Source: SMYC01 sp965197495 (GTDB taxonomy: Bacteria; Acidobacteriota; Vicinamibacteria; Marinacidobacterales; SMYC01). From it: DNA of 64,000 nucleotides. The stretch spans positions 7,874,001 through 7,938,000 of the forward strand of contig OZ240210.1 in assembly GCA_965197495.1 (NCBI GenBank), in the 5' to 3' direction. Of the stretch, positions 35,598 to 45,131 are shown piece by piece (position 1 is the first letter of the stretch; every line of letters starts with the position of its first letter). The notes below the pieces were generated by a model. The model was not told where the DNA came from. It did no database searches and saw only the letters and a list, made by a program, of their open reading frames with translations. The position numbers and the translations under genes were made by a program.

Positions 35598-36484
35598 GCG
35601 ACGGCGCCCTCGAGCAAGTGAAGACCATTGCTATCGAGGCGAACCCGGATGCCGAGGGGTAGCGTCAGACCATCCGTGGTCGTATGCCCGGAGGGAAAAC
35701 CGAAAAGTACGGGAATCCCGAGCGGGGCCGTCCACTCCCGTAACATCTCTTCGAGCGTATAGCCTTGATCCGGATGCTGGCCGCAATTCGGCATTTGGCC
35801 GAAGACGATGCCACGGACCGATTCCAGCCGGCCCGAGAGGCGCAGCTGGGTCAGCAGGCGGTCGATCTGATACGGCTTGACGTGGGTGTCCTCGAGGAAG
35901 AGAACGGCGTCGTCGAAGGACGGAAGATAAGGCGTTCCCACGAGCGCAGCGATGATGGAGAGACAGCCGCCCCAAAGCTTTCCTTCCGCTGTGCCTGGAT
36001 GGAGCCATTGGGTTTCGGGCGGCGTCACAGAGCCCATGGCTTCGGTGGACTGGATCGTTCGAAGAAGTTCATCCGCGTCGAATGCTCCGCGTGCCATTTG
36101 CTGGGCCAACATCGGACCGTGAAACGTAATCAGGTCCGCACGCGCCCCGAGAAAGCCGTGCAGTGCCGTGATGTCACTCGAGCCGAGGAAGATTTTCGGG
36201 GCTCTACGGAAGCTTTCGGCGTCGAGCTCTCGCAAAAGCTCCATGCTGCCGTAACCCCCGCGGGCGCAAAAAATCGCGTCCACTTCGGGATCGCGCCACA
36301 GCTCCACGAGATCGTCGATGCGCTCCCGAGCCGTGCCCGCCGTGTAGTTCCCGCGCTCGTAGAGGTTGTTTCCGAGTCGCGGCCGGAATCCAAGCCTTTC
36401 GAGCGCGGCGAGTCCGGCCTCGACGAACTCCTTTTTGACCGGGCTCGCAGGCGCGACGATCCCGACGAGAGCACCGGGTCGCAT
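35594..36484 (-). CDS. ldcA: LD-carboxypeptidase, peptidase family S66
   Basis: A 296-residue cytoplasmic enzyme that removes the terminal D-Ala from recycled murein tetrapeptide. The catalytic parts are visible: nucleophile Ser in the G-x-S-D motif (FLGSSDITAL, near 103), Glu in LEDTHVKPYQID (near 205) and His in FPSGHTTTDG (near 270). The family start GALVGIVAPASPV is present. The product, a tripeptide, is exactly the substrate of Mpl encoded next, so the pair forms a two-step recycling unit. A GTG at 36502 is an alternative start. yqeY ends 28 bases upstream. Confidence 0.92.
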   Translation of the reverse strand: MRPGALVGIVAPASPVKKEFVEAGLAALERLGFRPRLGNNLYERGNYTAGTARERIDDLVELWRDPEVDAIFCARGGYGSMELLRELDAESFRRAPKIFLGSSDITALHGFLGARADLITFHGPMLAQQMARGAFDADELLRTIQSTEAMGSVTPPETQWLHPGTAEGKLWGGCLSIIAALVGTPYLPSFDDAVLFLEDTHVKPYQIDRLLTQLRLSGRLESVRGIVFGQMPNCGQHPDQGYTLEEMLREWTAPLGIPVLFGFPSGHTTTDGLTLPLGIRVRLDSNGLHLLEGAVA

Positions 36485-36511
36485 CGCAAGGGGCTTGAGC
36501 ACGGGTCCGCG

Positions 36512-36964
36512 TCAAGACAGCTTCGTACGCACGACGGCGTTCACCGCCTTGCCGTCTACCGGCTTAGACAGACCTTTGAGCCGGGCCATGGTCTCCTTCA
36601 TGACGCGTCCCATGTCCTTGGGCGAGCTCGCTCCGATCTCCTCGATGACCTCGACGGCAATGCGCTCGATCTCGTCCTCAGAGACCGCTTCGGGCAGATA
36701 GGCCTGGATGAGCTCCTTTTCTTCGGCCTCCTTCTTCACGAGATCGGAGCGACCCCCCTTTTCGAACTGCTCCATCGCTTCGTTGCGCTGTTTGACCATC
36801 GTCTGGAGAATTTGGTTCTCCTCTTCGGTCGAGAGGGACTTGCCTTTCTCGATTTCTTTGTTCTTGAGCGCCGCCTTGATCAGTCGAATGACGCCGACAC
36901 GCGTCCGCTCCTTGGCCTTCATGGCCGGCGCGAGCTCGGTCTGGAGTTTTTCGGATAAGCTCAT
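36512..36964 (-). CDS. GatB/YqeY domain protein
   Basis: A 150-residue member of the YqeY family, related to the tail domain of the amidotransferase subunit GatB. Clear family features: SLSEKLQTELAPAMKAKER, VIRLIKAALKNKEIEKGK, and PEAVSEDEIERI, then GKVMK-like DMGRVMKETMARLKGL. Its role is not firmly known; related domains bind tRNA. ATG at 36964 is chosen: it overlaps the stop of the FHA gene by 4 bases (ATGA), implying coupling. Confidence 0.92.
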   Translation of the reverse strand: MSLSEKLQTELAPAMKAKERTRVGVIRLIKAALKNKEIEKGKSLSTEEENQILQTMVKQRNEAMEQFEKGGRSDLVKKEAEEKELIQAYLPEAVSEDEIERIAVEVIEEIGASSPKDMGRVMKETMARLKGLSKPVDGKAVNAVVRTKLS

Positions 36965-37302
36965 ACGATTATCGACGAACGCCGCTCTCTGTCCGTGAGC
37001 ACCAATTGGCATTTCACGCGTGCGAATTGAAGCTCGTCGCCATATCTCACGGCCGCATGGGTCACCACCTGACCGTTGACGCGCGTCCTGTTGACACTAT
37101 CGAGATCGATCACCGTGACGCTCTGGTTCGAGATCAGAAGCTTCGCGTGAAACTTGCTCACCAGATGATCCGGAATACAGATATCGTTGGACGGATCTCG
37201 GCCAACCGTCGCTTCACGGCGCTTGATGGGAAAACGCTTTCGCTTTCCAAGAGGGTCGGGAACGATCAGACACGGGTAGTCTACTAATTTGTCGGTCTTC
37301 AT
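36961..37302 (-). CDS. small FHA-domain protein
   Basis: 113 residues, almost wholly one FHA domain: ATVGRDPSNDICIPDHLVSKFHAKL contains the Gly-Arg and Ser-x-x-His positions, and SVNRTRVNGQVV the Asn-Gly loop. It should bind a phosphothreonine peptide. No other domain or membrane anchor. It lies between yqeY and the membrane FHA protein, near the Ser/Thr kinase at 42906, which could make its ligands (inference). Confidence 0.88.
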   Translation of the reverse strand: MKTDKLVDYPCLIVPDPLGKRKRFPIKRREATVGRDPSNDICIPDHLVSKFHAKLLISNQSVTVIDLDSVNRTRVNGQVVTHAAVRYGDELQFARVKCQLVLTDRERRSSIIV

Positions 37303-37464
37303 GTATGGATTGGGCTTGTTGACAGGGTAAAGCGTATCATGACTCTCTAATCAGTTGTTTTCAGCTATTGGCTATCATCTGTCATCTGTCATCTATCAGT
37401 GTCTCCACCCCGGGGGCCTGAATCGGGCACATCGTCATAGAAATCAGGCACTGACAACTGCCTT

Positions 37465-39081
37465 TCAACTTTCTCGAATCACAGTGGCGTCGAGACCGGA
37501 GGCCGAAGCGTCGTCGCCAGGTGCAGGACTTCTTTGCTCGAGCAGCTCGTTGAAACTCCTCGCGAGATCCGTCAACTCCGAGTAAGGGCGCTGTTCCGGA
37601 AGTGTCCCAGGAAGGCCTTCGCGTAGCGCCAGGACCTCATCGCGCAGATCTCGCAGCGGGCCGAGCGTCCAGCGTCGCGCGAGCAGCACGGCCACCCCGA
37701 CACCCACGAGTAGCAGCAACCCGCCAAGAACCAGCATAACCGTGGACCAGCTTGTCACGGTCTTGGGCCGAAACTGCAAAACCGCGACGCCGATCCGGCG
37801 CCCATCGTCGGCTATCGGCGTCATGACAAGCACATCGCCGTTTACGAGATCGCGGGTCAAAAGGGCGCGAAGACCGGCCGCATCCTCCAGCGCATCCTTT
37901 GGAAGTGAAGACACGTCGCCACCCTCCGGCGCGAGAACGTTGCCGCTCCGGTCGAGGATATAGGCGGCGACGACCCCGAGCTCGTCGATAACGCGCTCGA
38001 GCGACCGTGCTCCTGGCGGGCTTTGAGAAAGAGCCGCCACGTTCGTCGCGGCGAGCAAGTAGACAAGCGCACGGACGCGGAGCGAGGACTCAGAGGTGAT
38101 GGCGCTTCCGAGTGTACGCATGAGCGGCAAGGCAAGCACAGCGACCGCGAGGACCGAGATCGCAGCAACGAGAGCGACGAAACGAAGGCTCCCGGGAGAG
38201 CTCCGCCCCGGCGCTCTTGTCTCGTACGCCGACGAAGGCTCGTCCGAAACGTCTTCGACGGATCCCGACGCGCCATCTGCCCCCGTTTCGTCGAGAGATT
38301 CGCGAAGCGATTCTGGTGAAACGACACGGGTTGCCGCCTCGAGGGAGGGTGCGACCTTTCCCCTGAAAATGGCCGGCCCGGTCTTGGCATCGTTGAGCGG
38401 CGTCGCGCTCTCCAACATGACCGTCTTGTCACTCTCCGGCCGGTAAAGAGTCGGGGTCTCCTCCTCTGGATCATCTGGCTCACGTGGCGCGTCTTCCTGT
38501 TCCGGTGGCCTGAGTGTGTCCGTCGTCGGGAGCATCATCGTGCGGGCATCTCCGGCGTCTTCCATTGCCTCGTTCGCGTCGTGCTCGGGAGCGCCCGCCG
38601 CCGCGGCTGAAACGGCCTCCGATGACAGCATCACCGTCCCACTCTCGTCGGAGCCGGCGCCCTCCATCACCTTGTTCGCTTCGTGCTCGGGGGCAGCGGC
38701 GGAAAGCGCCTCCGATGGCAGCATCACCGTCGAGCTCTCGTCGTCGTCGGCGGCTGCTTCGGCAGTGAGGTAGACGGTGCTGTCCTCTTCGGGCTCGCTC
38801 TCCGCTAAAAGGCTGATGATGAGCGAGCCCAGCCGCATCGAGTCGCCCGCGGTAACGAGCTGGGTCTCGATCCGCTCGTCATTGACCCAGCTGCCATTGC
38901 GGCTGCCAAGGTCGACGAGCCTGAGGTCCTTCCCCTCCCGCTCAAAACGGGCGTGCCGGCGCGACAGTTTCTTGTCCGCGAAGAAGAGATCGCATTGCGG
39001 ATCGCGGCCGACGATCAGCGGATGTTCACCGATCTCGTGCTCGGTGACGCGGTCTCCATGCTGGATAATGAGTTTGTCCAC
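37465..39081 (-). CDS. membrane FHA/HAMP receptor-like protein with repeated Thr-x-x-Leu motifs
   Basis: About 538 residues from the GTG at 39081 (SD gagg upstream; a longer frame to 39126 is open). Cytoplasmic FHA domain at 1-95 (IVGRDPQCD, LSRRHARF, GSRNGSWVND). A 200-residue acidic linker follows with five Thr-x-x-Leu motifs (STVYL, two STVML-like, RTMML, KTVML, about residues 102, 118, 149, 181 and 220). TM1 is at about 301-321, then an extracytoplasmic region of ~125 residues (AAYILDRSGNVLAPEGG looks like a sensor-fold strand), TM2 at ~447-467, and a HAMP-like helix pair to ~520. No kinase or cyclase output domain is present. The motifs look like phospho-acceptors recognised by FHA domains, including its own. 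Upstream cluster: kinase and PP2C. Confidence 0.85.
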   Translation of the reverse strand: MDKLIIQHGDRVTEHEIGEHPLIVGRDPQCDLFFADKKLSRRHARFEREGKDLRLVDLGSRNGSWVNDERIETQLVTAGDSMRLGSLIISLLAESEPEEDSTVYLTAEAAADDDESSTVMLPSEALSAAAPEHEANKVMEGAGSDESGTVMLSSEAVSAAAAGAPEHDANEAMEDAGDARTMMLPTTDTLRPPEQEDAPREPDDPEEETPTLYRPESDKTVMLESATPLNDAKTGPAIFRGKVAPSLEAATRVVSPESLRESLDETGADGASGSVEDVSDEPSSAYETRAPGRSSPGSLRFVALVAAISVLAVAVLALPLMRTLGSAITSESSLRVRALVYLLAATNVAALSQSPPGARSLERVIDELGVVAAYILDRSGNVLAPEGGDVSSLPKDALEDAAGLRALLTRDLVNGDVLVMTPIADDGRRIGVAVLQFRPKTVTSWSTVMLVLGGLLLLVGVGVAVLLARRWTLGPLRDLRDEVLALREGLPGTLPEQRPYSELTDLARSFNELLEQRSPAPGDDASASGLDATVIRES

Positions 39082-39180
39082 CGATACCTCGTTCCCAAAG
39101 CTACCTTTTGCACACGGGCACCACATTAAGTATGGACCGAACGAGCACCGGGGTCCAAGGAGGATCCGTTGGGCGTGCCC

Positions 39181-41379
39181 CTAGTGTCCGAGCTCACGTA
39201 GCCTGCGCTGCACCAGCGGCAGGACCCGAGGTCCGTCGTTCGACTGCAAGGTCGCACCGGGGAACCCGAGCGCCTGCTGAAAGATCCGCGTTGCCTCCGC
39301 ACGCTCGCCTAGCATCAAGTACGCCACCGCGATATGGTAGAGCACGGTGCCTTGTGAGACGCCTTGGGTCCCGGGCAAGATGACCCGCGGCAAGTATTCT
39401 TTGAGAGCCGTCTCGTAATCCCCGAGCTGCATGTGTGCCAGGCCCGCGTTCAGCCGCGCCAAATGTTCGACTTCGGGCTCCACGACCATCCGGTGCCGCA
39501 AGTCGACGATCGCCTTGTTGTAGAGGAAGTGGGGATCGCCCATTGGCAATTCAAGCGGTGTCGTCCCCACGTTCAAGGCCAGCTGGCTCGAGCTGCCGTC
39601 GCGGGAGACGGAGAGCGCGAGACTGGAGCCGGGCTCCGCGGCCCGAACTGCCTCTAAGAGTTCACGCGCGCGGGTCACAGATTGGCCACCCGCCGAGACG
39701 ATGACATCGCCGGGAAGGATCCCCGATTGCTCCGCGGGCCCACCCGCCTCCACCGATAGCACAACCGGCCCGGCGTGGAGCTTGGTATCGACGGCCAGAA
39801 GGCCCGCCCAGCTCCCGTGAAGCTTCGTCGGCGCCGAAAGCTCTCTGAGAAACAAGGGCAGCGCCTGGGGGTCGAGATAGTTCACAGGATAGGTGTCGGG
39901 AGCGCTGGAACCTACGGCCAGGAAATGCAACACGACGTCTTTCGTCAATCGTTGCGCCGGGACGAAGCCCACCAAGAGCGCCTCGACTTCCAGCGCTTCT
40001 CCGAGCTTCTCTGAGAGCTCACGAATCCGCTCGGGAGTCAGCTCGGAGGATCGACTCGAGGGGATGAACGCGTTCAGACCGTACGCGCCGAGCTGCGCCT
40101 TCACGATCGCGGGATCGGCAAAAACGAGGTTCATGCGATCCAAATTACGCAGCTCCTCGTCCAGCTTTTGGCGGATGCCGGCGAGATCGCGCTCGGGTAC
40201 GTCGTCGTCCGCCACCACTCCGAGTATCGCGAGCGTCGGCCGGATCGGACATTCGAAAGACAAGGCCTCATCGGCGCCGACATCGATATTCTCGACATAT
40301 TTTCCGGTCGCGTGCTTTACCTCGAGGCGATGCGGCCCGGAACAGACCTTGTCGAGATCGAGCGGCGTCGTCCCCTTGAGGTTCCCATCGAGGAACACCC
40401 GTGCGTCGGTCGGGTTGGACGAGATACTGAGACGGCCCACCGATTCGGCGAGCTTGATGATCTGGGCCGTATAGTCCCGCGGCTGCTCGGCATTGAAAGG
40501 AAATCGAATGGGCTGATAGCATCCGAGACGCAGCTCGATCTCGTGACTCCCGATGGGCAGCGCGGCGAGATCGAAAGGTGCGGAGAGCCGATTCGGATCG
40601 AGGTCGGGCGGCATGAAGCTACGCAAATCTGGAGGGAGCGTCCCGGACGTTGTTCCCACCAATGTGCCGTCCACCACGATCTCGACGCCCGGAGGATCGG
40701 TGATGATGGGCAAGCGAGCGCTCGTGCGCGTCAAAGCGAGATCGAGCGTCGCGATGTCGCCGGGGATGATCCGAAGCTCCTCATCGATATAGGACTCGTG
40801 TCCTTCGAGCGTGATCTCGAGGCGTGCGATCCCCGTATGGACCTCGATGGGGAAAAAGTTCGTAATCCCGATGAAGTTGCCGTTGACCATCACGCGCGCA
40901 CCTGCAGGCTCCGTGGTAACGGCGAGATATCCGATGAGCTGCTTTTTCTGGTCCTCGAAATAGTCGATGATCTTGGGCGATAAGGATTCCGCATCGAGCG
41001 TGTAGCGAGGATTGTCCAGCAAAAGCTGCCGGAAATCATCCGTCGCCCCCTGCAGATTGCCGGCGTTGAAAAAAGCACGCGCCCGATGCTCGAGTGCTCT
41101 CTGCTGGAGCGCCACGAGCTCCTCAGAAACACTATCGCGGAGCCGGCGATCGTTCTCGACTTCCTCGATGATCTGACTAAAGAAGTCGATCGACTGAGAT
41201 TGCCGCTGTTGGTCTTCGAACAGCTCGACGGCTTCCTGCAATTGCTGCGAAAGCCGCAAGGTAAGCTCCTGCTCGGCAAGCGTCACCGTATCTTGGGCCG
41301 ACGCGGCGGCCGCGATCAGAAGCGAGAACAAGAGCTCAATTGAGACGGATAAGCGCTTTCTCTTTGTCATCGTAAACAT
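39181..41379 (-). CDS. exported PEGA/PDZ/TPR protein
   Basis: About 732 residues from ATG 41379 (SD ggag 6 bases before). Signal peptide (SIELLFSLLIAAAASAQ), helical N-terminal region with TPR-like units (30-150), three PEGA domains (for example VTTEPAGARVMVNGNFIGIT, ITDPPGVEIVVDGTLVGT, ISSNPTDARVFLDGNLKGTT, about 150-385), a middle domain of unknown type (about 385-540), a PDZ domain (GGPAEQSGILPGDVIVSAGGQ, about 560-620) and C-terminal TPR-like helices. Envelope-located. PEGA modules often accompany Ser/Thr kinases and bind cell-surface polymers. It overlaps the preceding gene by 44 bases, so translation is coupled. PDZ without a protease domain: a scaffold, probably. Confidence 0.82.
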   Translation of the reverse strand: MFTMTKRKRLSVSIELLFSLLIAAAASAQDTVTLAEQELTLRLSQQLQEAVELFEDQQRQSQSIDFFSQIIEEVENDRRLRDSVSEELVALQQRALEHRARAFFNAGNLQGATDDFRQLLLDNPRYTLDAESLSPKIIDYFEDQKKQLIGYLAVTTEPAGARVMVNGNFIGITNFFPIEVHTGIARLEITLEGHESYIDEELRIIPGDIATLDLALTRTSARLPIITDPPGVEIVVDGTLVGTTSGTLPPDLRSFMPPDLDPNRLSAPFDLAALPIGSHEIELRLGCYQPIRFPFNAEQPRDYTAQIIKLAESVGRLSISSNPTDARVFLDGNLKGTTPLDLDKVCSGPHRLEVKHATGKYVENIDVGADEALSFECPIRPTLAILGVVADDDVPERDLAGIRQKLDEELRNLDRMNLVFADPAIVKAQLGAYGLNAFIPSSRSSELTPERIRELSEKLGEALEVEALLVGFVPAQRLTKDVVLHFLAVGSSAPDTYPVNYLDPQALPLFLRELSAPTKLHGSWAGLLAVDTKLHAGPVVLSVEAGGPAEQSGILPGDVIVSAGGQSVTRARELLEAVRAAEPGSSLALSVSRDGSSSQLALNVGTTPLELPMGDPHFLYNKAIVDLRHRMVVEPEVEHLARLNAGLAHMQLGDYETALKEYLPRVILPGTQGVSQGTVLYHIAVAYLMLGERAEATRIFQQALGFPGATLQSNDGPRVLPLVQRRLRELGH

Positions 41380-42844
41380 AGAGATCTCCGGAAGCATCGA
41401 CATCCAAACTGCTCGGCTTCGATAGCGCACCCCCACCGAGGTTTTGAGCCGTCAGCATGGTAAGAAACTTATAGGACGCGTCGAACACGGCGATGTGCGC
41501 TTGATCTTGGTCGAGAATATACAGATAACCAGCGGGGTCGAGCGCGATATCCACCGCCTTCTTCAGGTTCAGCTTACCTTTTTTCGTCGTGATGTGAGCC
41601 AGGGTCCGCCCCGCCGGGTTGTAGACGTGGACGCTGCGATCGGATTTTACGAGCATGACGAGATTGCCGCGTATGTCGACTTCGAGGGCGAGAACCTCCC
41701 TCTTGTTACTATCAGGGAACGCGCCGAGAAGCTCGCCGCTATCGTTGAATCGAAGGACGTTCTTCCGCTTCTCGTCGAAAATATAAACCTCGCCGAGGCG
41801 ATCGCGCGCGGCCGCGCGGATCTTTTCGAGCCGTTCGGGACCATCTTCGGCCGGCACGTTGAAAGCCTTGGCTTGGCCTTCGATGACCACGCCTTTACTA
41901 TTGGCGATGATGAGCTGGCCGCGCGGGTCGACCGCCAAACCGTAAGGGTCGATCACACCCTTCGTGCCCGCAAGCTTTCCCATGCGGTCGAACGTGACAA
42001 CACGTTTGCGACCACGCTCCAAGACATGGATGCCGCTCGCGGAGATGCGGACGGCTTTGACGTCCTTGAACTTGTCGGCAAGCGCCGCGCGGAAAGCCGG
42101 GTCGCGGCGAAAGTTGACCGCCTGTCCAAGACTAGGCGCTCCGTAGAAACGATAGAGAAGCGTCAGCCAATTGAGCGCTTCTTTGGCCTCGATCGAGTCC
42201 GGATAGTTGTTACGGACTTCTTGAAACTGGGCCATCGCTTCCATCGCGGCGCCTTGCCGCACCGAGCTGCGCCCCACACCGAGCTGGGCACCCGCGGACC
42301 AATCCGAGCCCGGGTGGTCCACGATGACCTGGAAATAGGCGTCGACAGCATCCTGAAAGTTGCCTTGGCGCTCGAGAGCGAAACCCGTCGAATAGATAGC
42401 GGCCGGGATATAGGCGTTTCCCGGATAGAGGAACACTCTCTGATAATTGGCGAGAGCATCGTCGATGGCCGTACCGCCTCGGTCGGATCGGAAAATCGCT
42501 TCGCCGAGGTAATAATAGGCGCCGGGAGCTGCGTCACCGGTCGGATAGCTTCGAAGGATCGCGTCCAAGCTGTCTTTCGCTTTAGCGAAGTCCTCCTCGA
42601 TGTCCAGATAGTAGCGGCCGATTCGCAAAAGCGCGTCGTCCGCATATTCCGTCCCCGACATCGAAGTGGCGATGATCTGAAAGTCGTTGAGCGCTTGTTT
42701 GTACCGCCCTTGCTGGTAGAACTGGATCCCGCTCTCGAGGTGCTGCCGCGCCAGCTCCGTCGGCGGCCCCTGCCCAAAAAGACAAGAAGCAAGAATAACG
42801 AAAAGCACCACCAAAACAACCCGAAGCCGCAAGATTCCCGTCAT
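41336..42844 (-). CDS. exported TPR plus beta-propeller (NHL-like) protein
   Basis: 502 residues from ATG 42844, which has SD ggagg. The N-terminal hydrophobic segment ends LASCLFGQG; the Cys makes a lipoprotein anchor likely. Residues 25-240 are TPR repeats (for example ALNDFQIIATSMSG, ALANYQRVFLYPGN), and 270-500 form repeats of the kind IDPYGLAVDPRGQLIIANSKG and VDIALDPAGYLYILDQDQ, typical of NHL-type beta-propellers. Probably a protein-interaction scaffold at the outer or inner membrane. It follows the Ser/Thr kinase by 61 bases in the same direction. Confidence 0.82.
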   Translation of the reverse strand: MTGILRLRVVLVVLFVILASCLFGQGPPTELARQHLESGIQFYQQGRYKQALNDFQIIATSMSGTEYADDALLRIGRYYLDIEEDFAKAKDSLDAILRSYPTGDAAPGAYYYLGEAIFRSDRGGTAIDDALANYQRVFLYPGNAYIPAAIYSTGFALERQGNFQDAVDAYFQVIVDHPGSDWSAGAQLGVGRSSVRQGAAMEAMAQFQEVRNNYPDSIEAKEALNWLTLLYRFYGAPSLGQAVNFRRDPAFRAALADKFKDVKAVRISASGIHVLERGRKRVVTFDRMGKLAGTKGVIDPYGLAVDPRGQLIIANSKGVVIEGQAKAFNVPAEDGPERLEKIRAAARDRLGEVYIFDEKRKNVLRFNDSGELLGAFPDSNKREVLALEVDIRGNLVMLVKSDRSVHVYNPAGRTLAHITTKKGKLNLKKAVDIALDPAGYLYILDQDQAHIAVFDASYKFLTMLTAQNLGGGALSKPSSLDVDASGDLYVYDDKEKALIRLN

Positions 42845-42905
42845 GACAAAACCTCCAAAAAGCGTCTCTGCCCCTGATTCCTGAATGCTGATTCCTGAAT
42901 GCTGA

Positions 42906-45092
42906 TCAAGGCCTTCGCCCAATGACGTAAGTCGGCTTTGAAGCCTCGACGTTTACACTTTGCGTGTCCGTCATGTCTCCGGGCCAAGTGAACACGAACT
43001 CGAGCACGCCAGTGACGACCTCACGATTCATGAAAGGCGGCGAGCCCGCTGGCATCCCGTCGATCGTGACCGTACAATTCCCCGGGTTGGCGCGAACATT
43101 GACGCGCCCGAGCGGGGGCGCCTCGTGGGTAATCGTCTCCGCCTCGCGGATCGCAACGTCCACCGATCGACTCAGAAACACCTCCGGCGCCACGAGTCGA
43201 AACCGATAGTTACCCGGTCGGAACCGAACGCTCGCATTGGTCGAGGTGCTGGCGACGACGCCATCGCCACGATGAATGGCCACGGGATACGGGGCGCTCA
43301 CGCGAAACGTCCCCGGGCGGCCGAGTGGCGTCAAAGCGATGGGCTCTTCCGGAAGTGGCTGGCCCGCAGCAATCGACACCGTGCGCGATCGATACTCGTC
43401 TTTCGCCAGCTCGATCTCGTGATCGCCATCGACGAGCTCCAAAGTCACCGGCGTCACGCCCAGAACCGGCTCGCCGTCGAGCTGAACGCTGACGCCCTCG
43501 GGCGTCGTCACGAGCTCGAAAATGCGCGTCGTGGGCGTCAGGACGAACTCGAGAGGACCCGGCGGCGTCTCCGAGAGAACGAGCTCGCTCGACGCCGATT
43601 CGAACCCGGCGAGACGCACTTCGACAATATGCGACTCTGCGGTGACACCGGAGACGAGAAGCTCGACGCCTCCATCCACGGTCGTGAGGCCCGTCACCGC
43701 ACCATCCAAGAAAATGGCGGCTCCGGGTGGCTCAGAGCTGAGGCGCAAAGGATGTGCAATCGGCTGAGGACCCGGCGGCTCCCTCAGGAACATCCAATAC
43801 AAACCCCCGGCGAGCCCGAGCAGCACGACGATAACGAGCGCCCAGATCGGAGCGGCCAAGGCTCGGACAGCGGCGTCGGCTTGGCCTTCTTCCGCGTGGC
43901 TCGTATCGGGGCCCGCCTCGGACGCTACGCGCGTCGGCGTCGCCGTGACCAGCTCCGTCTCCTCAGCGACCATGTACGCCGTCGCTGCCGCGCTCGCGCC
44001 GTAGAGCTCCGTGAGCTCGTGCTGAATCTCCTTGAGGTGACGCGTGCGATCGTGCTCGGTCTGGTTTCGCTCGACTTCGTCTTGGTGGAGCTCCCGAAGG
44101 GAGCGACGTAGGTGTCGGCGCGCCTCGTCGAGCTCGGGATATTGCTCGAGAACGGCCCGCGATTTCTCGACTAGATCCTCCCACTTTTCCGCGCGGTTCA
44201 GAGCTTGAAGCTCGTCCAATCTTGTTTGAAGCGCCCTCGTCGTACGCGGAAGCGTCTTGCGATATACCGCGAGGATCTTTTCGAGCTCGCGCGCCATGTC
44301 GCCCGCATGCTCGAAGCGATCCTCGGCCTTTTTGGCCATCGCGCGCTCGAGAACATCCTGGATCTCTTGAGGAATATTATTGTTCTTCTCGACGACGGGC
44401 ACCGGCTGCTCGTTGACGATGTTATAGAGAATGGAGCTCGCCGAGTCTCCCGGAAACGGCCGCACGCCGGTCAGAAGCTCGTAGAGAATGCAACCCGCCG
44501 AGAAGATATCGGTTCTCCCGTCGAGCTTCTGACCCCGGATTTGCTCAGGCGACATGTAATGGACCGTTCCTATCATGACACCGCTCTTCGTGATCTGGTG
44601 GCTCCCTTCCACACGGGCGATCCCGAAATCCATGATCTTGATCTGCCCGTTGTCCAAACAGCGAAGGTTGGCCGGCTTGATGTCGCGATGGATAACGCCG
44701 TTTTGGTGGGCGAAATCGAGAGCGCGAGAAAGCTGGATGACGATATCGAGCGCCTCGGCAATCGGCATGCCTTCGTCACCGATGAGGCTCGAGACGTCCG
44801 TACCCTCTAGGTACTCCATCACGATATAGGGCTTTTCCGCCCCTCCGAAATTACCGAGCTCGTAAATCGTGACGATGTTGGGGTGCTGGAGTTTCGCTGC
44901 CGCTCGGGCCTCGCGCTCGAAACGGCTGCGCGAATCGGCATCGGCAATTACGTCCGCCGTCAGCGTCTTGATGGCGACGCGACGGTCCAGGGCCGGGTCA
45001 TGGCCTTCGTAGACCGCACCCATCCCGCCGCGCCCGAGACGCTGAAGGACCGTGAATTTGTCGATGCGAATGTCTGTATCGTTATACGTCAT
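42906..45092 (-). CDS. membrane Ser/Thr protein kinase with extracytoplasmic PEGA domains
   Basis: 728 residues. The Hanks-type kinase domain spans 12-275: glycine loop GRGGMGAVYEG, catalytic Lys42 (VAIKTL), HRDIKPANL (D137, N142), DFG (155-157) and the APE-equivalent SPEQ. All key residues are present. A coiled linker (280-400) contains Thr/Glu-rich stretches; TM at about 413-435. The extracytoplasmic part has at least three PEGA units (about 450-520, 525-595, 660-725), which may sense wall or surface polymers. This bacterial kinase type phosphorylates Thr residues bound by FHA domains, and two FHA genes follow it. PP2C lies 39 bases upstream. Start ATG at 45092 is the only good one. Confidence 0.95.
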   Translation of the reverse strand: MTYNDTDIRIDKFTVLQRLGRGGMGAVYEGHDPALDRRVAIKTLTADVIADADSRSRFEREARAAAKLQHPNIVTIYELGNFGGAEKPYIVMEYLEGTDVSSLIGDEGMPIAEALDIVIQLSRALDFAHQNGVIHRDIKPANLRCLDNGQIKIMDFGIARVEGSHQITKSGVMIGTVHYMSPEQIRGQKLDGRTDIFSAGCILYELLTGVRPFPGDSASSILYNIVNEQPVPVVEKNNNIPQEIQDVLERAMAKKAEDRFEHAGDMARELEKILAVYRKTLPRTTRALQTRLDELQALNRAEKWEDLVEKSRAVLEQYPELDEARRHLRRSLRELHQDEVERNQTEHDRTRHLKEIQHELTELYGASAAATAYMVAEETELVTATPTRVASEAGPDTSHAEEGQADAAVRALAAPIWALVIVVLLGLAGGLYWMFLREPPGPQPIAHPLRLSSEPPGAAIFLDGAVTGLTTVDGGVELLVSGVTAESHIVEVRLAGFESASSELVLSETPPGPLEFVLTPTTRIFELVTTPEGVSVQLDGEPVLGVTPVTLELVDGDHEIELAKDEYRSRTVSIAAGQPLPEEPIALTPLGRPGTFRVSAPYPVAIHRGDGVVASTSTNASVRFRPGNYRFRLVAPEVFLSRSVDVAIREAETITHEAPPLGRVNVRANPGNCTVTIDGMPAGSPPFMNREVVTGVLEFVFTWPGDMTDTQSVNVEASKPTYVIGRRP

Positions 45093-45131
45093 GATTCAAC
45101 GGTCGAGAGCCCCGTGGATGTGAACGGGCGC

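Noticed and set aside
41444..42877. 477-codon frame opposite the TPR/propeller gene
   Set aside because: The minus-strand gene has a signal peptide, TPRs and NHL-like repeats, while this frame is only charged, low-information protein.
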